A stretch of DNA of 64,000 nucleotides from an uncultured Pelagibacteraceae bacterium (GTDB taxonomy: Bacteria; Pseudomonadota; Alphaproteobacteria; Pelagibacterales; Pelagibacteraceae), in contig CACPCX010000005.1 in the NCBI GenBank assembly GCA_902632545.1, positions 28,662 through 92,661 on the forward strand, given 5' to 3'. The position numbers and the translations under genes are program-made. Below, piece by piece: positions 51,592 through 62,558 of this stretch. The notes beneath the pieces are model-generated. The model did not search any database and was not told the origin of the DNA. It was given only the letters and a program-made list of their open reading frames with translations. How positions within the stretch are numbered: the stretch's first letter is position 1; each line of letters begins with the position of its first letter.

Positions 51592-52630
51592 GACAAATAA
51601 TTTACCATTAGATCAATTTATAAATTTAGCTCTTTACGATAAGGATAAGGGTTATTATATGAAAAAAAATCCTTTTGGTGAAGATGGAGACTTTATCACT
51701 GCTCCTAATATCACAAGATTATTTTCAGAAATAATTGCAATTTGGACAATTACCTTTTGGAAAAGTATAGGTTCTCCAAAACAATTTAATTTACTAGAGC
51801 TAGGAGCTGGAAATGGCGAAATGATGAAAGTCATAGATGAGACACTAATAAATTTTCCAGAGTGCTACAATGCTAGCAGTTTTGTAATTCATGAAAAAAG
51901 TGATTTTTTAATAAAAGAACAAAAAAAAAATTTAAATTCTAAAAAATTTTCATGGCTAAAAGATATTGAAAAAATAAATTCAAACCCTACAATTTTTTTA
52001 GCTAATGAATTTTTTGATGCCATACCAATAAAACAATTTTTTAAAAAAAAAGAAGGTTGGTTTGAAAGATTTGTAAATTTAAATGATCCAAAAAAAGCTG
52101 AGTTTAAAGAGGAAAAAATCAATATAGAAAAAATTGAAAAACACCTAAATTTCGAAATATCAAAAAATCAGAATATTATAGAATATTCACCAGATACATT
52201 TCAATATTTAAGAACAATTTGTGATTTAATACAAAAAAATGATGGAGGAATGTTAATTATTGATTATGGTTATGAAGACAGCAAAATGCATGAAACTCTT
52301 CAGGCAGTAAATAATCATAAATATTCTAACATTTTAGAAAATATTGGAGACTCTGATATTACTTACAATATAAACTTTCATTCTTTTGAAAAATTTATAA
52401 ATCAGTTTGAAAAAGTTAATTCAATTTTTACAAATCAAAAAAAGTTTTTAACAAATATGGGCATTCTTCAAAGAGCAGAAATAATCAGCAAAAATATAGC
52501 CTTTTCTAAAAAAGCAGATTTATTTTATAGAGTAAGACGTTTGATAGATGATAAGCAAATGGGTGAATTGTTTAAAGTCATGCTTGTAAAAAATAAGAAA
52601 AATAATTTTAAAACAGGTTTTAAAAATTGA
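51578..52630 (+). CDS. SAM-dependent methyltransferase, MidA/NDUFAF7 family
   Basis: YYMKKNPFGEDGDFITAPNITRLFSEIIAIW, LLELGAGNGEMMKVI, LANEFFDAIPIKQF, IDYGYED. Confidence 0.9.
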   Translation: MKLAKTNNLPLDQFINLALYDKDKGYYMKKNPFGEDGDFITAPNITRLFSEIIAIWTITFWKSIGSPKQFNLLELGAGNGEMMKVIDETLINFPECYNASSFVIHEKSDFLIKEQKKNLNSKKFSWLKDIEKINSNPTIFLANEFFDAIPIKQFFKKKEGWFERFVNLNDPKKAEFKEEKINIEKIEKHLNFEISKNQNIIEYSPDTFQYLRTICDLIQKNDGGMLIIDYGYEDSKMHETLQAVNNHKYSNILENIGDSDITYNINFHSFEKFINQFEKVNSIFTNQKKFLTNMGILQRAEIISKNIAFSKKADLFYRVRRLIDDKQMGELFKVMLVKNKKNNFKTGFKN

Positions 52631-53385
52631 TAAAATCAAAAAAACTCTCTAAAATTAAAACTATTAAACATGGTTTTTTTAATAAAACTGGTGGTAAATC
52701 AAAAAAAATTTATAAAAGTTTAAACTGTGGTCCTGGTTCTAAAGACAACCCCTCAGATGTTCAAAAAAATTTACAAATAGTTAATAAAAAAATAAAAAGT
52801 ACTGCAAAAAGTATTTTTTTACTTCATCAAATACACAGTGATAAGTTTGTCTATATTACTGAAAAAAATAGGTTTAAATCAAAACCAAAAGCAGATGCAG
52901 TAATTACAAACCAAAAAAATTTACCTATTGGTGTTTTAACTGCTGACTGTGTACCGATTTTAATGTGTGATGAGAAAACAAAATTAGTTGCAGCAATTCA
53001 TGCTGGATGGAAAGGTGCATACAAGGATATAATCAAAAAAGTAATCCAATTTATGATCAAAAAAGGATCTAATCCTAAAAATATTACTGCTGCTATTGGA
53101 CCTGCTATCTCTTCTAAAAATTATGAAGTCAAAGAAGATTTTAAAAGAAAATTTATTAAAAAGGATAAAAAAAATAATAATTTTTTTAAAAATAAGTACA
53201 AAAAGCTTTATTTTGATTTACCTAAATATGTAAAATCATGTCTTTTAAAGAATAAAATAAAAAATATTGAAACTATTAATATTGATACATTTGATATTAA
53301 TAATAATTTCTTTAGTGCAAGAAGAGCATTAAGCCAAAATCATGATGATTATGGTAGAAATATTTCAATAATTATGCTTAATTAG
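52627..53385 (+). CDS. pgeF: PgeF/YfiH (laccase-domain) purine nucleosidase-type protein; TTG start
   Basis: [64 protein letters not shown]. Confidence 0.92.
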   Translation: MIKSKKLSKIKTIKHGFFNKTGGKSKKIYKSLNCGPGSKDNPSDVQKNLQIVNKKIKSTAKSIFLLHQIHSDKFVYITEKNRFKSKPKADAVITNQKNLPIGVLTADCVPILMCDEKTKLVAAIHAGWKGAYKDIIKKVIQFMIKKGSNPKNITAAIGPAISSKNYEVKEDFKRKFIKKDKKNNNFFKNKYKKLYFDLPKYVKSCLLKNKIKNIETINIDTFDINNNFFSARRALSQNHDDYGRNISIIMLN

Positions 53386-53393
53386 ATTTTTTA

Positions 53394-54326
53394 ATGAAAT
53401 TATTATCCGGAAATAGCAACAAACCATTAAGCAAGAATATTGCCAAATATCTGAAATCAAAATTGGTTAACTCTAGTATAAGAAATTTTTCTGATGGTGA
53501 AATCTATGTTGAAATTAATGAAAATATTAGAGGGAATAGTATTTTTTTAATTCAATCTATCTCATCTCCAGCAAATGATAACTTAATGGAACTTCTATTA
53601 TGCATTGATGCTCTCAAGAGATCATCTGCAAAAAATATTACTGCTGTTATTCCTTACTTCGGTTATGCAAGGCAGGATAGAAAAGTTGCACCAAGAACAT
53701 CAATATCAGCTAAGCTTGTCTCAAATCTAATTACTAAAGCAGGGGCGGATAGAGTAGTCACTGTTGATTTACATGCGGGTCAAATTCAAGGATTTTTTGA
53801 TATACCGGTAGATAACTTGTTTGCAACACCTATTTTTGCAAGACATGTAAAGAAAAAGATAAAAAGTAAAGATCTAATTTGTGTTGCTCCAGACGTGGGT
53901 GGGACTGAAAGAGCTAGAGCACTTGGAAAAATTTTAAACGTTGGATTAGCCATTGTAGATAAAAGGAGACCAAAACCAGGTCAATCTCAAGTAATGAACA
54001 TTGTTGGTGATGTAAAAGGAAAAACTTGCATTATTGTTGATGATATAATTGATTCAGGTGGGACAATAGTAAATGCAGCTAAAGCTCTTAAAGATCGAGG
54101 TGCTAAAGAAGTTTATGTTTACATAACTCACGGTGTACTTAGCGGAGAAGCTGTAAATAAAATTAAAAAATCTGTAATTAAAAATTTAGTAATAACTGAC
54201 ACAATTGATAACATGAACAGGGTTAAAGGTGCTAAAAACATTGAGGTTCTGTCAATTTCCAGCCTTATGGGTGAGGCGATTAAAAGAATATCTAATTCAA
54301 CTTCAGTTTCAGATTTATTCAAATAA
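53394..54326 (+). CDS. prs: Ribose-phosphate pyrophosphokinase
   Basis: [48 protein letters not shown]. Confidence 0.98.
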   Translation: MKLLSGNSNKPLSKNIAKYLKSKLVNSSIRNFSDGEIYVEINENIRGNSIFLIQSISSPANDNLMELLLCIDALKRSSAKNITAVIPYFGYARQDRKVAPRTSISAKLVSNLITKAGADRVVTVDLHAGQIQGFFDIPVDNLFATPIFARHVKKKIKSKDLICVAPDVGGTERARALGKILNVGLAIVDKRRPKPGQSQVMNIVGDVKGKTCIIVDDIIDSGGTIVNAAKALKDRGAKEVYVYITHGVLSGEAVNKIKKSVIKNLVITDTIDNMNRVKGAKNIEVLSISSLMGEAIKRISNSTSVSDLFK

Positions 54327-54371
54327 ATATCTTGAGTTATTAAAGAACTTGGGCTAAAAAGCCTTGTTTTT

Positions 54372-55088
54372 ATGAATTCATTAGAAGCTAACATCAGGAA
54401 CACAAAAACTAAAGGTGAGCTTAATTCACTAAGGGATAACGGTAGTGTGCCTGCGATAATTTATGGTGGTGAAGCTCAAAATGAAAAAATTTCTATATCT
54501 AAAAAAATACTTAAATCACTAATTGAAAAAGAAAATTTTTTATCAAGTATCATAACATTAAATGTTGATGGTAAACATCAAAAAGCTCTTCCAAGAGAAA
54601 TAAAATACGACATTATTTCAGACGAACCAATTCATGTAGACTTTTTAAGAATAGTAGCAGGGATAAAAGTCAGAATAGAAGTGCCAGTGAAATTTTTAAA
54701 TCATGAAAAATCGCCTGGCTTGAAAAGAGGTGGAGTTTTAAACATTGTAAGAAGAAAAGTTGAACTAAAGTGTCCAAGTGAAAAGATTCCTGAAAATCTT
54801 GTTATAGATCTTGATGGGGTTGATATTGGAGAGAGTTTTAAAATTTCCTCTGTAAATCTTGACAGTGAAGTTACACCTACTATTCAAGGAAGAGACTTTG
54901 TAATTGCAACACTAGCAGCTCCGACTGTTATGAAAGAACCTGAAAAACCTGCAGAAGCTGAGGAGACTGAAGGAGCTGAAGGTGCTGAGGGAGCAGAAGC
55001 AGCGGCAGCTGAAGGTGGAGATAAAACAGCAGCTGAAGGTGATAAAAAAGAAGGTGATGATAAAAAACCTGCTGAAGAGAAAAAATAA
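54372..55088 (+). CDS. rplY: 50S ribosomal protein L25 (Ctc form) with Ala/Glu/Gly/Lys-rich C-terminal tail
   Basis: SLRDNGSVPAIIYGG, PREIKYDIISDEPIHVDFLRI; tail EAEETEGAEGAEGAEAAAAEGGDKTAAEGDKKEGDDKKPAEEKK. Confidence 0.93.
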   Translation: MNSLEANIRNTKTKGELNSLRDNGSVPAIIYGGEAQNEKISISKKILKSLIEKENFLSSIITLNVDGKHQKALPREIKYDIISDEPIHVDFLRIVAGIKVRIEVPVKFLNHEKSPGLKRGGVLNIVRRKVELKCPSEKIPENLVIDLDGVDIGESFKISSVNLDSEVTPTIQGRDFVIATLAAPTVMKEPEKPAEAEETEGAEGAEGAEAAAAEGGDKTAAEGDKKEGDDKKPAEEKK

Positions 55089-55129
55089 GTTAATTAAAAT
55101 TGAATTTTATCCTCCTTTATTAATATTTT

Positions 55130-55690
55130 ATGCTACTACTTGTAGGATTAGGCAATCCAACCCCAGACAGTGAAAACAATAGGCACAATATTGGTTTTAA
55201 AATCATAGATGCAATAAATAAAAAATTTGGTCTTTCAAAGCAAAAGCCAAAATTTAAAGGACTTCTTACAACTGGTAATGTGGGGGAGCATAAAGTTTAC
55301 GCTATCAAACCTTTAACCTTTATGAATAATTCTGGAATTTGTATTAGAGAATTAATTGAATATTTCAAAATAGATGCTGAGGATGTAATCGTTTTCCATG
55401 ACGATCTTGATGTAGAATTTGGAAAAATAAAAGCAAAATTTGGTGGATCTGATGCAGGACATAACGGAATTGCATCAATAGATAAATTTATTGGTAAAGA
55501 TTATTCAAGAGTGCGAATAGGGATTGGTAAACCAAAAGATAAAATGGAAGTAAGTGATTTTGTTCTTCAAAATTTTGACGAGGATGAATTGCTTGGATTG
55601 GAAAAAATTACTAGTAACATTACAGATTCTATTTCAATACTCATCGATAAAAAATTAGATTTATTCTCTAGCACTGTAAATAATAAATAA
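55130..55690 (+). CDS. pth: Peptidyl-tRNA hydrolase
   Basis: LLVGLGNPTPDSENNRHNIGFKIID, KPLTFMNNSG, VFHDDLDVEFGKIKAKFGGSDAGHNGIASI. Confidence 0.97.
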   Translation: MLLLVGLGNPTPDSENNRHNIGFKIIDAINKKFGLSKQKPKFKGLLTTGNVGEHKVYAIKPLTFMNNSGICIRELIEYFKIDAEDVIVFHDDLDVEFGKIKAKFGGSDAGHNGIASIDKFIGKDYSRVRIGIGKPKDKMEVSDFVLQNFDEDELLGLEKITSNITDSISILIDKKLDLFSSTVNNK

Positions 55691-56763
55691 TGAGTTTTAA
55701 ATGTGGAATTGTTGGTTTGCCTAATGTGGGTAAGTCTACACTCTTCAATGCTCTTACAAACTCAAGCAAAGCCCAAGCTGCAAATTTTCCATTTTGCACG
55801 ATAGATCCCAATGTAGGAGTAGTTCCTGTTCCAGATGTAAGATTGAACAAATTATCTGAAGTGTCAAAATCAAAAAAAACAATAAATACAACTATTTCAT
55901 TTGTAGATATAGCTGGCCTTGTGAAAGGAGCTTCTAAAGGCGAAGGATTAGGTAACAAATTTTTATCTCATATAAGAGAGGTAGATGCAGTTATTCATAT
56001 GATGAGATGCTTTGATTCAGAAGATATTCAAAATGTTAATCCTAACGTTGACCCCATAAGAGATCTTGAGATCATTGAAACTGAGATGATGTTGGCTGAT
56101 CTAGAGTCTATTCAAAAAAGACTTGAGAAAAATAATAAGAAAAATGTGGACGAAGATCAGCTTAAGATTTTAGAAATTGCATTAGATTGTATTAATAATG
56201 ATAAAGATATATCGATATTAAAATCTCAATTCGATACAAAACAACTTAATCAAAGTGGTCTTTTATCAATAAAACCAAAGATTTTTGTTTGCAATGTTGA
56301 TGAGCAAAGCGTACAGGATGGAAATAAATATACTAAAAACTTTATTGAAAAATTTGGAAAAGATAACACCCTGATTGTTTCTGCAGACATAGAAAACCAA
56401 ATAAATGAATTGACAGAAGACGAAAAAAAAAATTATATGGATATGATTGGTTTGAAAGACACGGGTCTAAGTATATTAGTTCAAAAGGGCTATAAAATTT
56501 TAGAACTTGATACATTTTTTACCTCTGGGCCTGAAGAAACAAGAGCTTGGACTATAAAAAAAAACTGTACTGCTCCCAAAGCTGCAGGAGAAATTCATAC
56601 AGATTTTGAAAAAGGTTTTATTAGAGCTGAAACAATATCTTATGATGATTTCATTACTTATGACGGATGGGTTAATTCAAAAGAAAATGGTAAAATGAGG
56701 TTGGAGGGAAAAGATTATATTGTAAAAGATGGAGATGTCTTAAACTTCAGATTCAACACGTGA
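55690..56763 (+). CDS. ychF: Redox-regulated ATPase YchF
   Basis: CGIVGLPNVGKSTLFNALT, FVDIAGLVKGASKGEGLGNKFLSHIREVDA, AAGEIHTDFEKGFIRAE. Confidence 0.98.
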   Translation: MSFKCGIVGLPNVGKSTLFNALTNSSKAQAANFPFCTIDPNVGVVPVPDVRLNKLSEVSKSKKTINTTISFVDIAGLVKGASKGEGLGNKFLSHIREVDAVIHMMRCFDSEDIQNVNPNVDPIRDLEIIETEMMLADLESIQKRLEKNNKKNVDEDQLKILEIALDCINNDKDISILKSQFDTKQLNQSGLLSIKPKIFVCNVDEQSVQDGNKYTKNFIEKFGKDNTLIVSADIENQINELTEDEKKNYMDMIGLKDTGLSILVQKGYKILELDTFFTSGPEETRAWTIKKNCTAPKAAGEIHTDFEKGFIRAETISYDDFITYDGWVNSKENGKMRLEGKDYIVKDGDVLNFRFNT

Positions 56764-57519
56764 CCAAATTTTTTTCATACTATAATAAACTAAAGTAGTT
56801 AGAATTATTAAATAAACAATCGCCTTAAAACCCATTCTATGCCTAGCCTCTAAGTGAGGTTCAGCCGCCCACATTAAAAAAGTTGTAACATCTTTTGACA
56901 TTTGTTCAACACTGGCTATTGTTCCGTCGCCGTACTCTATTATTCCATCTGAAAGAGGGGCTGACATTTTAATTTTATTACCGTACATATATTTATTATA
57001 ATGAACACCCTCATCTAAAATCATTCCAGCTGGTGCTGTTTCGTATCCCTGTAATAAAGAGTAAATATAGTCTACTCCACCACCTCTAGCCTTAACTAAA
57101 ACAGACATATCTGGTGGATATGCGCCACCATTTGCAGCTTGAGCTGCTTTTTCATTTTCATACGGCATAACAAATTTATCTGATAATTTTGCTGGTCTAG
57201 TAAACATTTCACCATCTGCATTAGGTCCATCTACAACTTCAAATGAGGCAGCAATCGCTTTAGCTTGTTCAACTGAAAACTCTGGACCACCCTTCTCTGA
57301 TAAGTTCCTATAACTAAGATATTTCATAGAATGACAAGCTGCACATACCTCTGTATAAACTTGGTAACCTCTTTGGAGAGAACCTCTGTCAAACTTTCCA
57401 AATAGACCTTTAAAACTCCAGTCAGTCTCTAAATAATCGACTTTTTCTGCAGCGATTGATTGAGAAAAAATAGAAATAACCAAACTAAATATTGAACAGA
57501 ATTTTATAAAAGTTTTCAC
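56740..57519 (-). CDS. petC: Cytochrome c1 of the bc1 complex
   Basis: VCAACHSMKYLSYRNL heme site, PYENEKAAQAANGGAYPPDMSVLVKARGGGVDYIYSLL. Confidence 0.96.
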   Translation of the reverse strand: MKTFIKFCSIFSLVISIFSQSIAAEKVDYLETDWSFKGLFGKFDRGSLQRGYQVYTEVCAACHSMKYLSYRNLSEKGGPEFSVEQAKAIAASFEVVDGPNADGEMFTRPAKLSDKFVMPYENEKAAQAANGGAYPPDMSVLVKARGGGVDYIYSLLQGYETAPAGMILDEGVHYNKYMYGNKIKMSAPLSDGIIEYGDGTIASVEQMSKDVTTFLMWAAEPHLEARHRMGFKAIVYLIILTTLVYYSMKKIWSRVESEV

Positions 57520-57520
57520 T

Positions 57521-58783
57521 TTACTCTATTTTACTTTCCTTTTTTTTTGCCATTGCGAGATTTGGGTTACCACCCAAAACTGGTTCTGTAATACTTAATG
57601 GAATTGGTATTGTTTTTTCTTTAAAACCTAAAACAGGCAGTATCACTAAAAAATGAAGAAAATAGTATGCTGTCGCAACTCGTGCTATCAACAAGTAAAG
57701 TCCTTCAGCTGGCATAGCACCCACATAACCAAGTATTAAAACATCTGCAACTAATATCCAGTAAAATTGTTTATATAATGGCCTAAACACTGCTGATCTT
57801 ATTTTTGAGGTATCTAACCAAGGTAAAACTGCTAAGATTAATATTGCAGATAACATGGCTACAACCCCTAACAATTTATCAGGAACTGATCTTAATATTG
57901 CATAAAAAGGTAGCAAATACCATTCAGGAACAATATGTGCAGGTGTTACCATTGGGTTAGCCTCTATATAATTATCTGCATGACCTAAAATATTTGGTGA
58001 ATAGAAAACAAAAAAAGCAAATACGATCATAAACATTAATAAAGCAAAACCATCTTTAATTACTATATATGGATGGAATGGAACTGTGTCTTTTGAAGGT
58101 TTTTTAATATCTATTCCAACAGGATTATTATTTCCTGGAACATGTAAAGCCCAAATATGCAAAACAACTAAACCTAAAATTAAAAAAGGTATTAAATAGT
58201 GTAAGGTAAAAAATCTTGTTAACGTAGGGTTGTCTACTGAATAACCACCCCACAACCATGTTACAATTCCCTCACCTACAAGAGGAATAGCACTAAATAA
58301 ATTTGTTATAACTGTTGCTCCCCAAAAACTCATTTGACCCCATGGCAACACATAACCCATAAACGCTGCAGCCATCATTAATAAATAAATTATTATTCCT
58401 ATAATCCATATTATTTCTCTTGGAGATTTATAAGAACCGTAAAACAATGATCGAAATATATGAATGTATACTGCTAGGAAAAACATTGATGCACCATTTG
58501 CATGAATATATCTTATTAACCAACCATAATTAACATCACGCATAATATGTTCAACGCTCTCAAAAGCCATATCTGCATGAGCAATATAATGCATAGCTAA
58601 TGTTAATCCTGTTACAATTTGAGTAATTAAACAAAAAGTTAAAATCCCTCCAAATGTCCACCAATAATTTAAATTTTTAGGTGTAGGATAGTCAGTTAGA
58701 TGATTAGCAAGAGTTAGTAGTGGAAGTCTATCATTAAACCACTGTCCTACTTTTGATTTTGGTCTGTATTCGTGTTCACTCAT
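57521..58783 (-). CDS. petB: Cytochrome b of the bc1 complex
   Basis: [79 protein letters not shown]. Confidence 0.98.
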   Translation of the reverse strand: MSEHEYRPKSKVGQWFNDRLPLLTLANHLTDYPTPKNLNYWWTFGGILTFCLITQIVTGLTLAMHYIAHADMAFESVEHIMRDVNYGWLIRYIHANGASMFFLAVYIHIFRSLFYGSYKSPREIIWIIGIIIYLLMMAAAFMGYVLPWGQMSFWGATVITNLFSAIPLVGEGIVTWLWGGYSVDNPTLTRFFTLHYLIPFLILGLVVLHIWALHVPGNNNPVGIDIKKPSKDTVPFHPYIVIKDGFALLMFMIVFAFFVFYSPNILGHADNYIEANPMVTPAHIVPEWYLLPFYAILRSVPDKLLGVVAMLSAILILAVLPWLDTSKIRSAVFRPLYKQFYWILVADVLILGYVGAMPAEGLYLLIARVATAYYFLHFLVILPVLGFKEKTIPIPLSITEPVLGGNPNLAMAKKKESKIE

Positions 58784-58791
58784 TTAATCAT

Positions 58792-59301
58792 CTATCCAAT
58801 TTTAATCGTATTAGCATTAACAAATTCATATTTAGGTATTTCCATATTCCAAGGCGCTGGTCCTTTTCTAATTCGTCCCGAAGTATCATAATGAGATCCA
58901 TGACATGGACAAAACCATCCATTATAATCTCCCTTATCGTTTAAGGGTACACAGCCTAAATGTGTACATACACCGAGCATTACAAGCCATTCTGGATTTT
59001 TTGCTCTATCTTCATCTTTCTCAGGATGAATTAAGTCTTCCATCTTAACTGATCGTGCTTCATCTATTTCATCTTGGGTTCTTCGTCTAATAAAAACTGG
59101 TTTACCTCTCCATAAAACTGTTATTGTATTTCCAGGGTTAACAGAACTCACATCAACTTCTGTGCTAGCTAATGCTTTAACAGAAGCATCAGGGTTCATT
59201 TGATCAATCATTGGCCACACAACTGCAGCAGCACCAACAGCTCCTACGGCTGTAGTAGCGGTAAATAAAAAATCTCTCCTTTTTGTTTTCTTATCAGACA
59301 C
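58792..59301 (-). CDS. petA: Rieske iron-sulfur subunit of the bc1 complex
   Basis: TAT-like [45 protein letters not shown]. Confidence 0.98.
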   Translation of the reverse strand: MSDKKTKRRDFLFTATTAVGAVGAAAVVWPMIDQMNPDASVKALASTEVDVSSVNPGNTITVLWRGKPVFIRRRTQDEIDEARSVKMEDLIHPEKDEDRAKNPEWLVMLGVCTHLGCVPLNDKGDYNGWFCPCHGSHYDTSGRIRKGPAPWNMEIPKYEFVNANTIKIG

Positions 59302-59393
59302 TTTTAGTAACTTTTAATCTTATCTCTTTTTGGTTTAAAACAGTTAATATATGAATTCATATAATATAAAATAATTATTTTACTACTGAAAGA

Positions 59394-59867
59394 ATGACAC
59401 ATAATTCAACAATTTTAGTACCTAAAATAGCTTTATATGAGCCTGATATTCCTCAGAATACTGCTGCAATAATTAGGACTTGTGCTTGTTTAGGTGCTAA
59501 ATTAGAAATAATTGAACCATGTGGATTTCTATTATCAGACAAACGCTTTAAAAGAGTAGTTATGGACTATATGGACTACAGTCAAATAGAGTTTTATCAA
59601 AGTTCAGAAAAATTTTTTGAGGCAAAACAGAAACAGAGAATCATATTGATGACAACAAAAGGTTCAATAAACTATACGAATTTTAATTTTAAACCTGATG
59701 ATACTATTTTGTTTGGAAGAGAAAGTGCTGGAGTGCCAGAAAAAGTTCATAAATTAATAAAAAATCGTTTAAAAATACCAATGATTAACCAAGTGAGATC
59801 TCTTAATATATCATCATCTGTTGCCATTGTTTTGGCAGAAAGTTTGCGTCAAATAGAATTAAAATAA
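59394..59867 (+). CDS. trmL: tRNA (cytidine(34)-2'-O)-methyltransferase (SPOUT)
   Basis: ALYEPDIPQNTAAIIRTCACLGAKLEIIEPCGF, LFGRESAGVPEKVH, RSLNISSSVAIVLAE. Confidence 0.93.
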   Translation: MTHNSTILVPKIALYEPDIPQNTAAIIRTCACLGAKLEIIEPCGFLLSDKRFKRVVMDYMDYSQIEFYQSSEKFFEAKQKQRIILMTTKGSINYTNFNFKPDDTILFGRESAGVPEKVHKLIKNRLKIPMINQVRSLNISSSVAIVLAESLRQIELK

Positions 59868-59868
59868 A

Positions 59869-60696
59869 ATGGAAATCTCGATCAAAAAAGACTTAACTAG
59901 TAATTGGTTTAAGCTATTACAAAATGCAATATGCGACGACATTTTAAAAATTGAAAAAAACAAAATAAACTTTCAATCAAGTTCTTGGAAAAGAAGTAAA
60001 AAAAAAGATGAAGGTGGCGGTGAATATAGAATTCTTAAAAATGGAAAAATCTTTGAAAAAGTAGGAGTAAATTTTTCAAAAGTTTATGGAAAATTTCCTA
60101 AACAATTTCAAAAGAATATACCAGGAGCAAGTAAGGATCCTCGATTTTGGGCATCAGGGATATCAATAGTTATGCATATGCAAAATCCTCATATTCCTGC
60201 AATGCATTTTAATACCAGATTTATTTGTACAACAAAGAATTGGTTTGGTGGAGGAATGGATGTAACACCGACAATAAAAGATGAAAAAGAGAGAAAAAAT
60301 TTTCATAAAATATTAAAAGCAATGTGCAACAGACACAATAAAAATTATTATAAAAAATATAAAAAATGGTGTGATGAATACTTTTATCTACCTCACAGAA
60401 AAGAGGCAAGAGGCATAGGCGGAATCTTTTTTGATTATAAAAATGATAATTTTGAAAATGACTTTAAATTTGTAAGAGATGTTGGGGTTACATTTCAAAT
60501 GTTATTTAATGAGATAATTAAGAAAAAAATAAAAAGAAAATGGACTTTAAAAGATAAAGAGTTCCAGTATATTAAAAGAGGTCGATATACAGAATTTAAT
60601 TTACTCTATGATAGAGGAACAAAATTTGGTCTTCAAACTAGTGGTAATATAGAGGGAATTTTAATGTCATTACCTCCGATTGCAAAATGGAAATAA
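59869..60696 (+). CDS. hemF: Oxygen-dependent coproporphyrinogen III oxidase
   Basis: [74 protein letters not shown]. Confidence 0.97.
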   Translation: MEISIKKDLTSNWFKLLQNAICDDILKIEKNKINFQSSSWKRSKKKDEGGGEYRILKNGKIFEKVGVNFSKVYGKFPKQFQKNIPGASKDPRFWASGISIVMHMQNPHIPAMHFNTRFICTTKNWFGGGMDVTPTIKDEKERKNFHKILKAMCNRHNKNYYKKYKKWCDEYFYLPHRKEARGIGGIFFDYKNDNFENDFKFVRDVGVTFQMLFNEIIKKKIKRKWTLKDKEFQYIKRGRYTEFNLLYDRGTKFGLQTSGNIEGILMSLPPIAKWK

Positions 60697-60700
60697 GATA

Positions 60701-61177
60701 ATGGATAAAGAACCAATAACATTAAACGGATTAGATAAACTGAAGGAAGAATTAATTTTTTTGAAAGAAAAAAAAAGACCTGAAATTGTAGCTGCAATTG
60801 CAGAAGCAAGATCACATGGAGACCTTAAAGAAAATGCTGAATATCATGCAGCTAAAGAAGAGCAATCTCACAACGAAGGAAGAATAACTGAAATAAACGA
60901 CATTATTGCAAGAGCAAATGTTATTGATGTTACAAAATTAAACAATGAAGGAAAGGTAATTTTTGGATCTACTGTTTTTTTAGAAGATCTAGATACTGGT
61001 GAAAAAATTAATTATAAAATTGTTGGAAGAGATGAAGCAGATTTAAAACAAAAACTAATTTTCTTTCAATCACCTATTGGCAAAGGTTTAATTGGAAAAA
61101 ATAAAAGTGATTTAGTTGAAATAAATACGCCCTCTGGTGTAAAAAATTTTGAAATTAAAGACGTTAAATATATTTAA
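60701..61177 (+). CDS. greA: Transcription elongation factor GreA (start moved from 60680 to [10 protein letters not shown])
   Basis: [37 protein letters not shown]. Confidence 0.96.
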   Translation: MDKEPITLNGLDKLKEELIFLKEKKRPEIVAAIAEARSHGDLKENAEYHAAKEEQSHNEGRITEINDIIARANVIDVTKLNNEGKVIFGSTVFLEDLDTGEKINYKIVGRDEADLKQKLIFFQSPIGKGLIGKNKSDLVEINTPSGVKNFEIKDVKYI

Positions 61178-62448
61178 CTTTTAACTATTTGTAATACTTG
61201 CTTATCCGAAATTTGAAATCCATTTTGAACCCAAGTTTCTTCGATCCTTTTTAATTTATTACCTAAAGTCTTGCCCTCAGGAATTTGAAATTTAGACATC
61301 AATAAATCAGCCCCTATCGGCAAAGTTGGAACTGCTTTTTTTTTGTAAGTATCCAATAATATAATGAGTTTTTTTTCTACTGTATTTGAGGTAAAAATTT
61401 TAAAATTAATTATATCTATTACAGCCTCTCGCCCATTATAGTAAAAAAAATAATTCAAATTTTTCTCTGTAAAGTTTTTTAGAGTTACTTTTTCTTTATA
61501 AAAAAGGTCTATCAATTTTAATCTTTTCTGATCTTTTTTAGATATTTTGAATTTATAAAGAAAATAATCAGCATTATCAGTCCCATCAATCACTAAAAGC
61601 GCGATTAAGAATATAAAGTCAATTTTTAAAAAATTTTCTACAGCATAAGAATTTTGTTTTTTAAAATTTTTAATATTCTTTAATTGAGGGAAAATTATTT
61701 CAATTAGTTCTAAACATTCTTTATCTTTAAACAGTTTAAAAAATCCATTTGAACTTAATATTTTTTTTAGTTCATCGATTAACCTTTCAGATGATATATT
61801 TGAAATTCCATCAATATTTTTTTTTATATTCTTTATTATTTCTGGCTGATGCTTATGATTTGAATAATTTAAATAAAATCTTAAATACCTTAAAATTCGT
61901 AAATAATCCTCTTGAATTCTTTTTTCTGTATTACCAATAAAATTAATATAACCCTCCTCTAAATCTTTTTTACCGTTGAATGGATCAAATAAATTGCCAT
62001 CGCCATCTGCATAAATTGAATTAATAGTAAAATCTCTTCTAGAGGCATCTTCCTTCCAATCTAAAGAGAATTCTACTTTAGCATGTCTTCCATCAGTTAA
62101 GACGTCCTTCCTTAAAGAAGTAATTTCATATTTATATTCGTCAATTATTGCAGTTATAGTTCCGTGTTCGATTCCTGTTTTGTAATAATTTATTTGTTTG
62201 TTTTTAAGAGCTTCACAAACTTCCAGAGGTGTTAAATTTGTTGCTAGGTCAATATCATCAACATTTTCTTTTTTTATCACTTTTCTTACACACCCACCCA
62301 CATATCTGATTTCGCTTTTCACTGAAAAATTATTAATTGCTTCAAAAATTTTATTTGCGGGTGTTGTTAAAGTAATTTGTTTTAAATTTTGACTGATATA
62401 ATCAAGATTTTTTGATCGGGAAAAAAATTTATCTAAAAAATTTTTCAT
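61174..62448 (-). CDS. CCA tRNA nucleotidyltransferase/poly(A) polymerase family protein
   Basis: [59 protein letters not shown]-like, [13 protein letters not shown]. Confidence 0.92.
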   Translation of the reverse strand: MKNFLDKFFSRSKNLDYISQNLKQITLTTPANKIFEAINNFSVKSEIRYVGGCVRKVIKKENVDDIDLATNLTPLEVCEALKNKQINYYKTGIEHGTITAIIDEYKYEITSLRKDVLTDGRHAKVEFSLDWKEDASRRDFTINSIYADGDGNLFDPFNGKKDLEEGYINFIGNTEKRIQEDYLRILRYLRFYLNYSNHKHQPEIIKNIKKNIDGISNISSERLIDELKKILSSNGFFKLFKDKECLELIEIIFPQLKNIKNFKKQNSYAVENFLKIDFIFLIALLVIDGTDNADYFLYKFKISKKDQKRLKLIDLFYKEKVTLKNFTEKNLNYFFYYNGREAVIDIINFKIFTSNTVEKKLIILLDTYKKKAVPTLPIGADLLMSKFQIPEGKTLGNKLKRIEETWVQNGFQISDKQVLQIVKS

Positions 62449-62451
62449 AAA

Positions 62452-62525
62452 TGGCTGGGGCGCTAGGATTCGAACCTAGGATGCAGGTACCAAAAACCCG
62501 TGCCTTACCGCTTGGCTACGCCCCA
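62452..62525 (-). tRNA. tRNA-Gln (TTG), CCA encoded
   Basis: Minus strand TGGGGCGTAGCCAAGCGGTAAGGCACGGGTTTTTGGTACCTGCATCCTAGGTTCGAATCCTAGCGCCCCAGCCA. Confidence 0.95.
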
Positions 62526-62558
62526 ATACTAGCTTCCTATAACATAAAAATATAAAAT

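Noticed and set aside
54982-55173. 63-aa plus-strand ORF overlapping rplY
   Set aside because: Alternate frame of the repetitive rplY tail; Lys/Gln-rich sequence is a repeat artefact.
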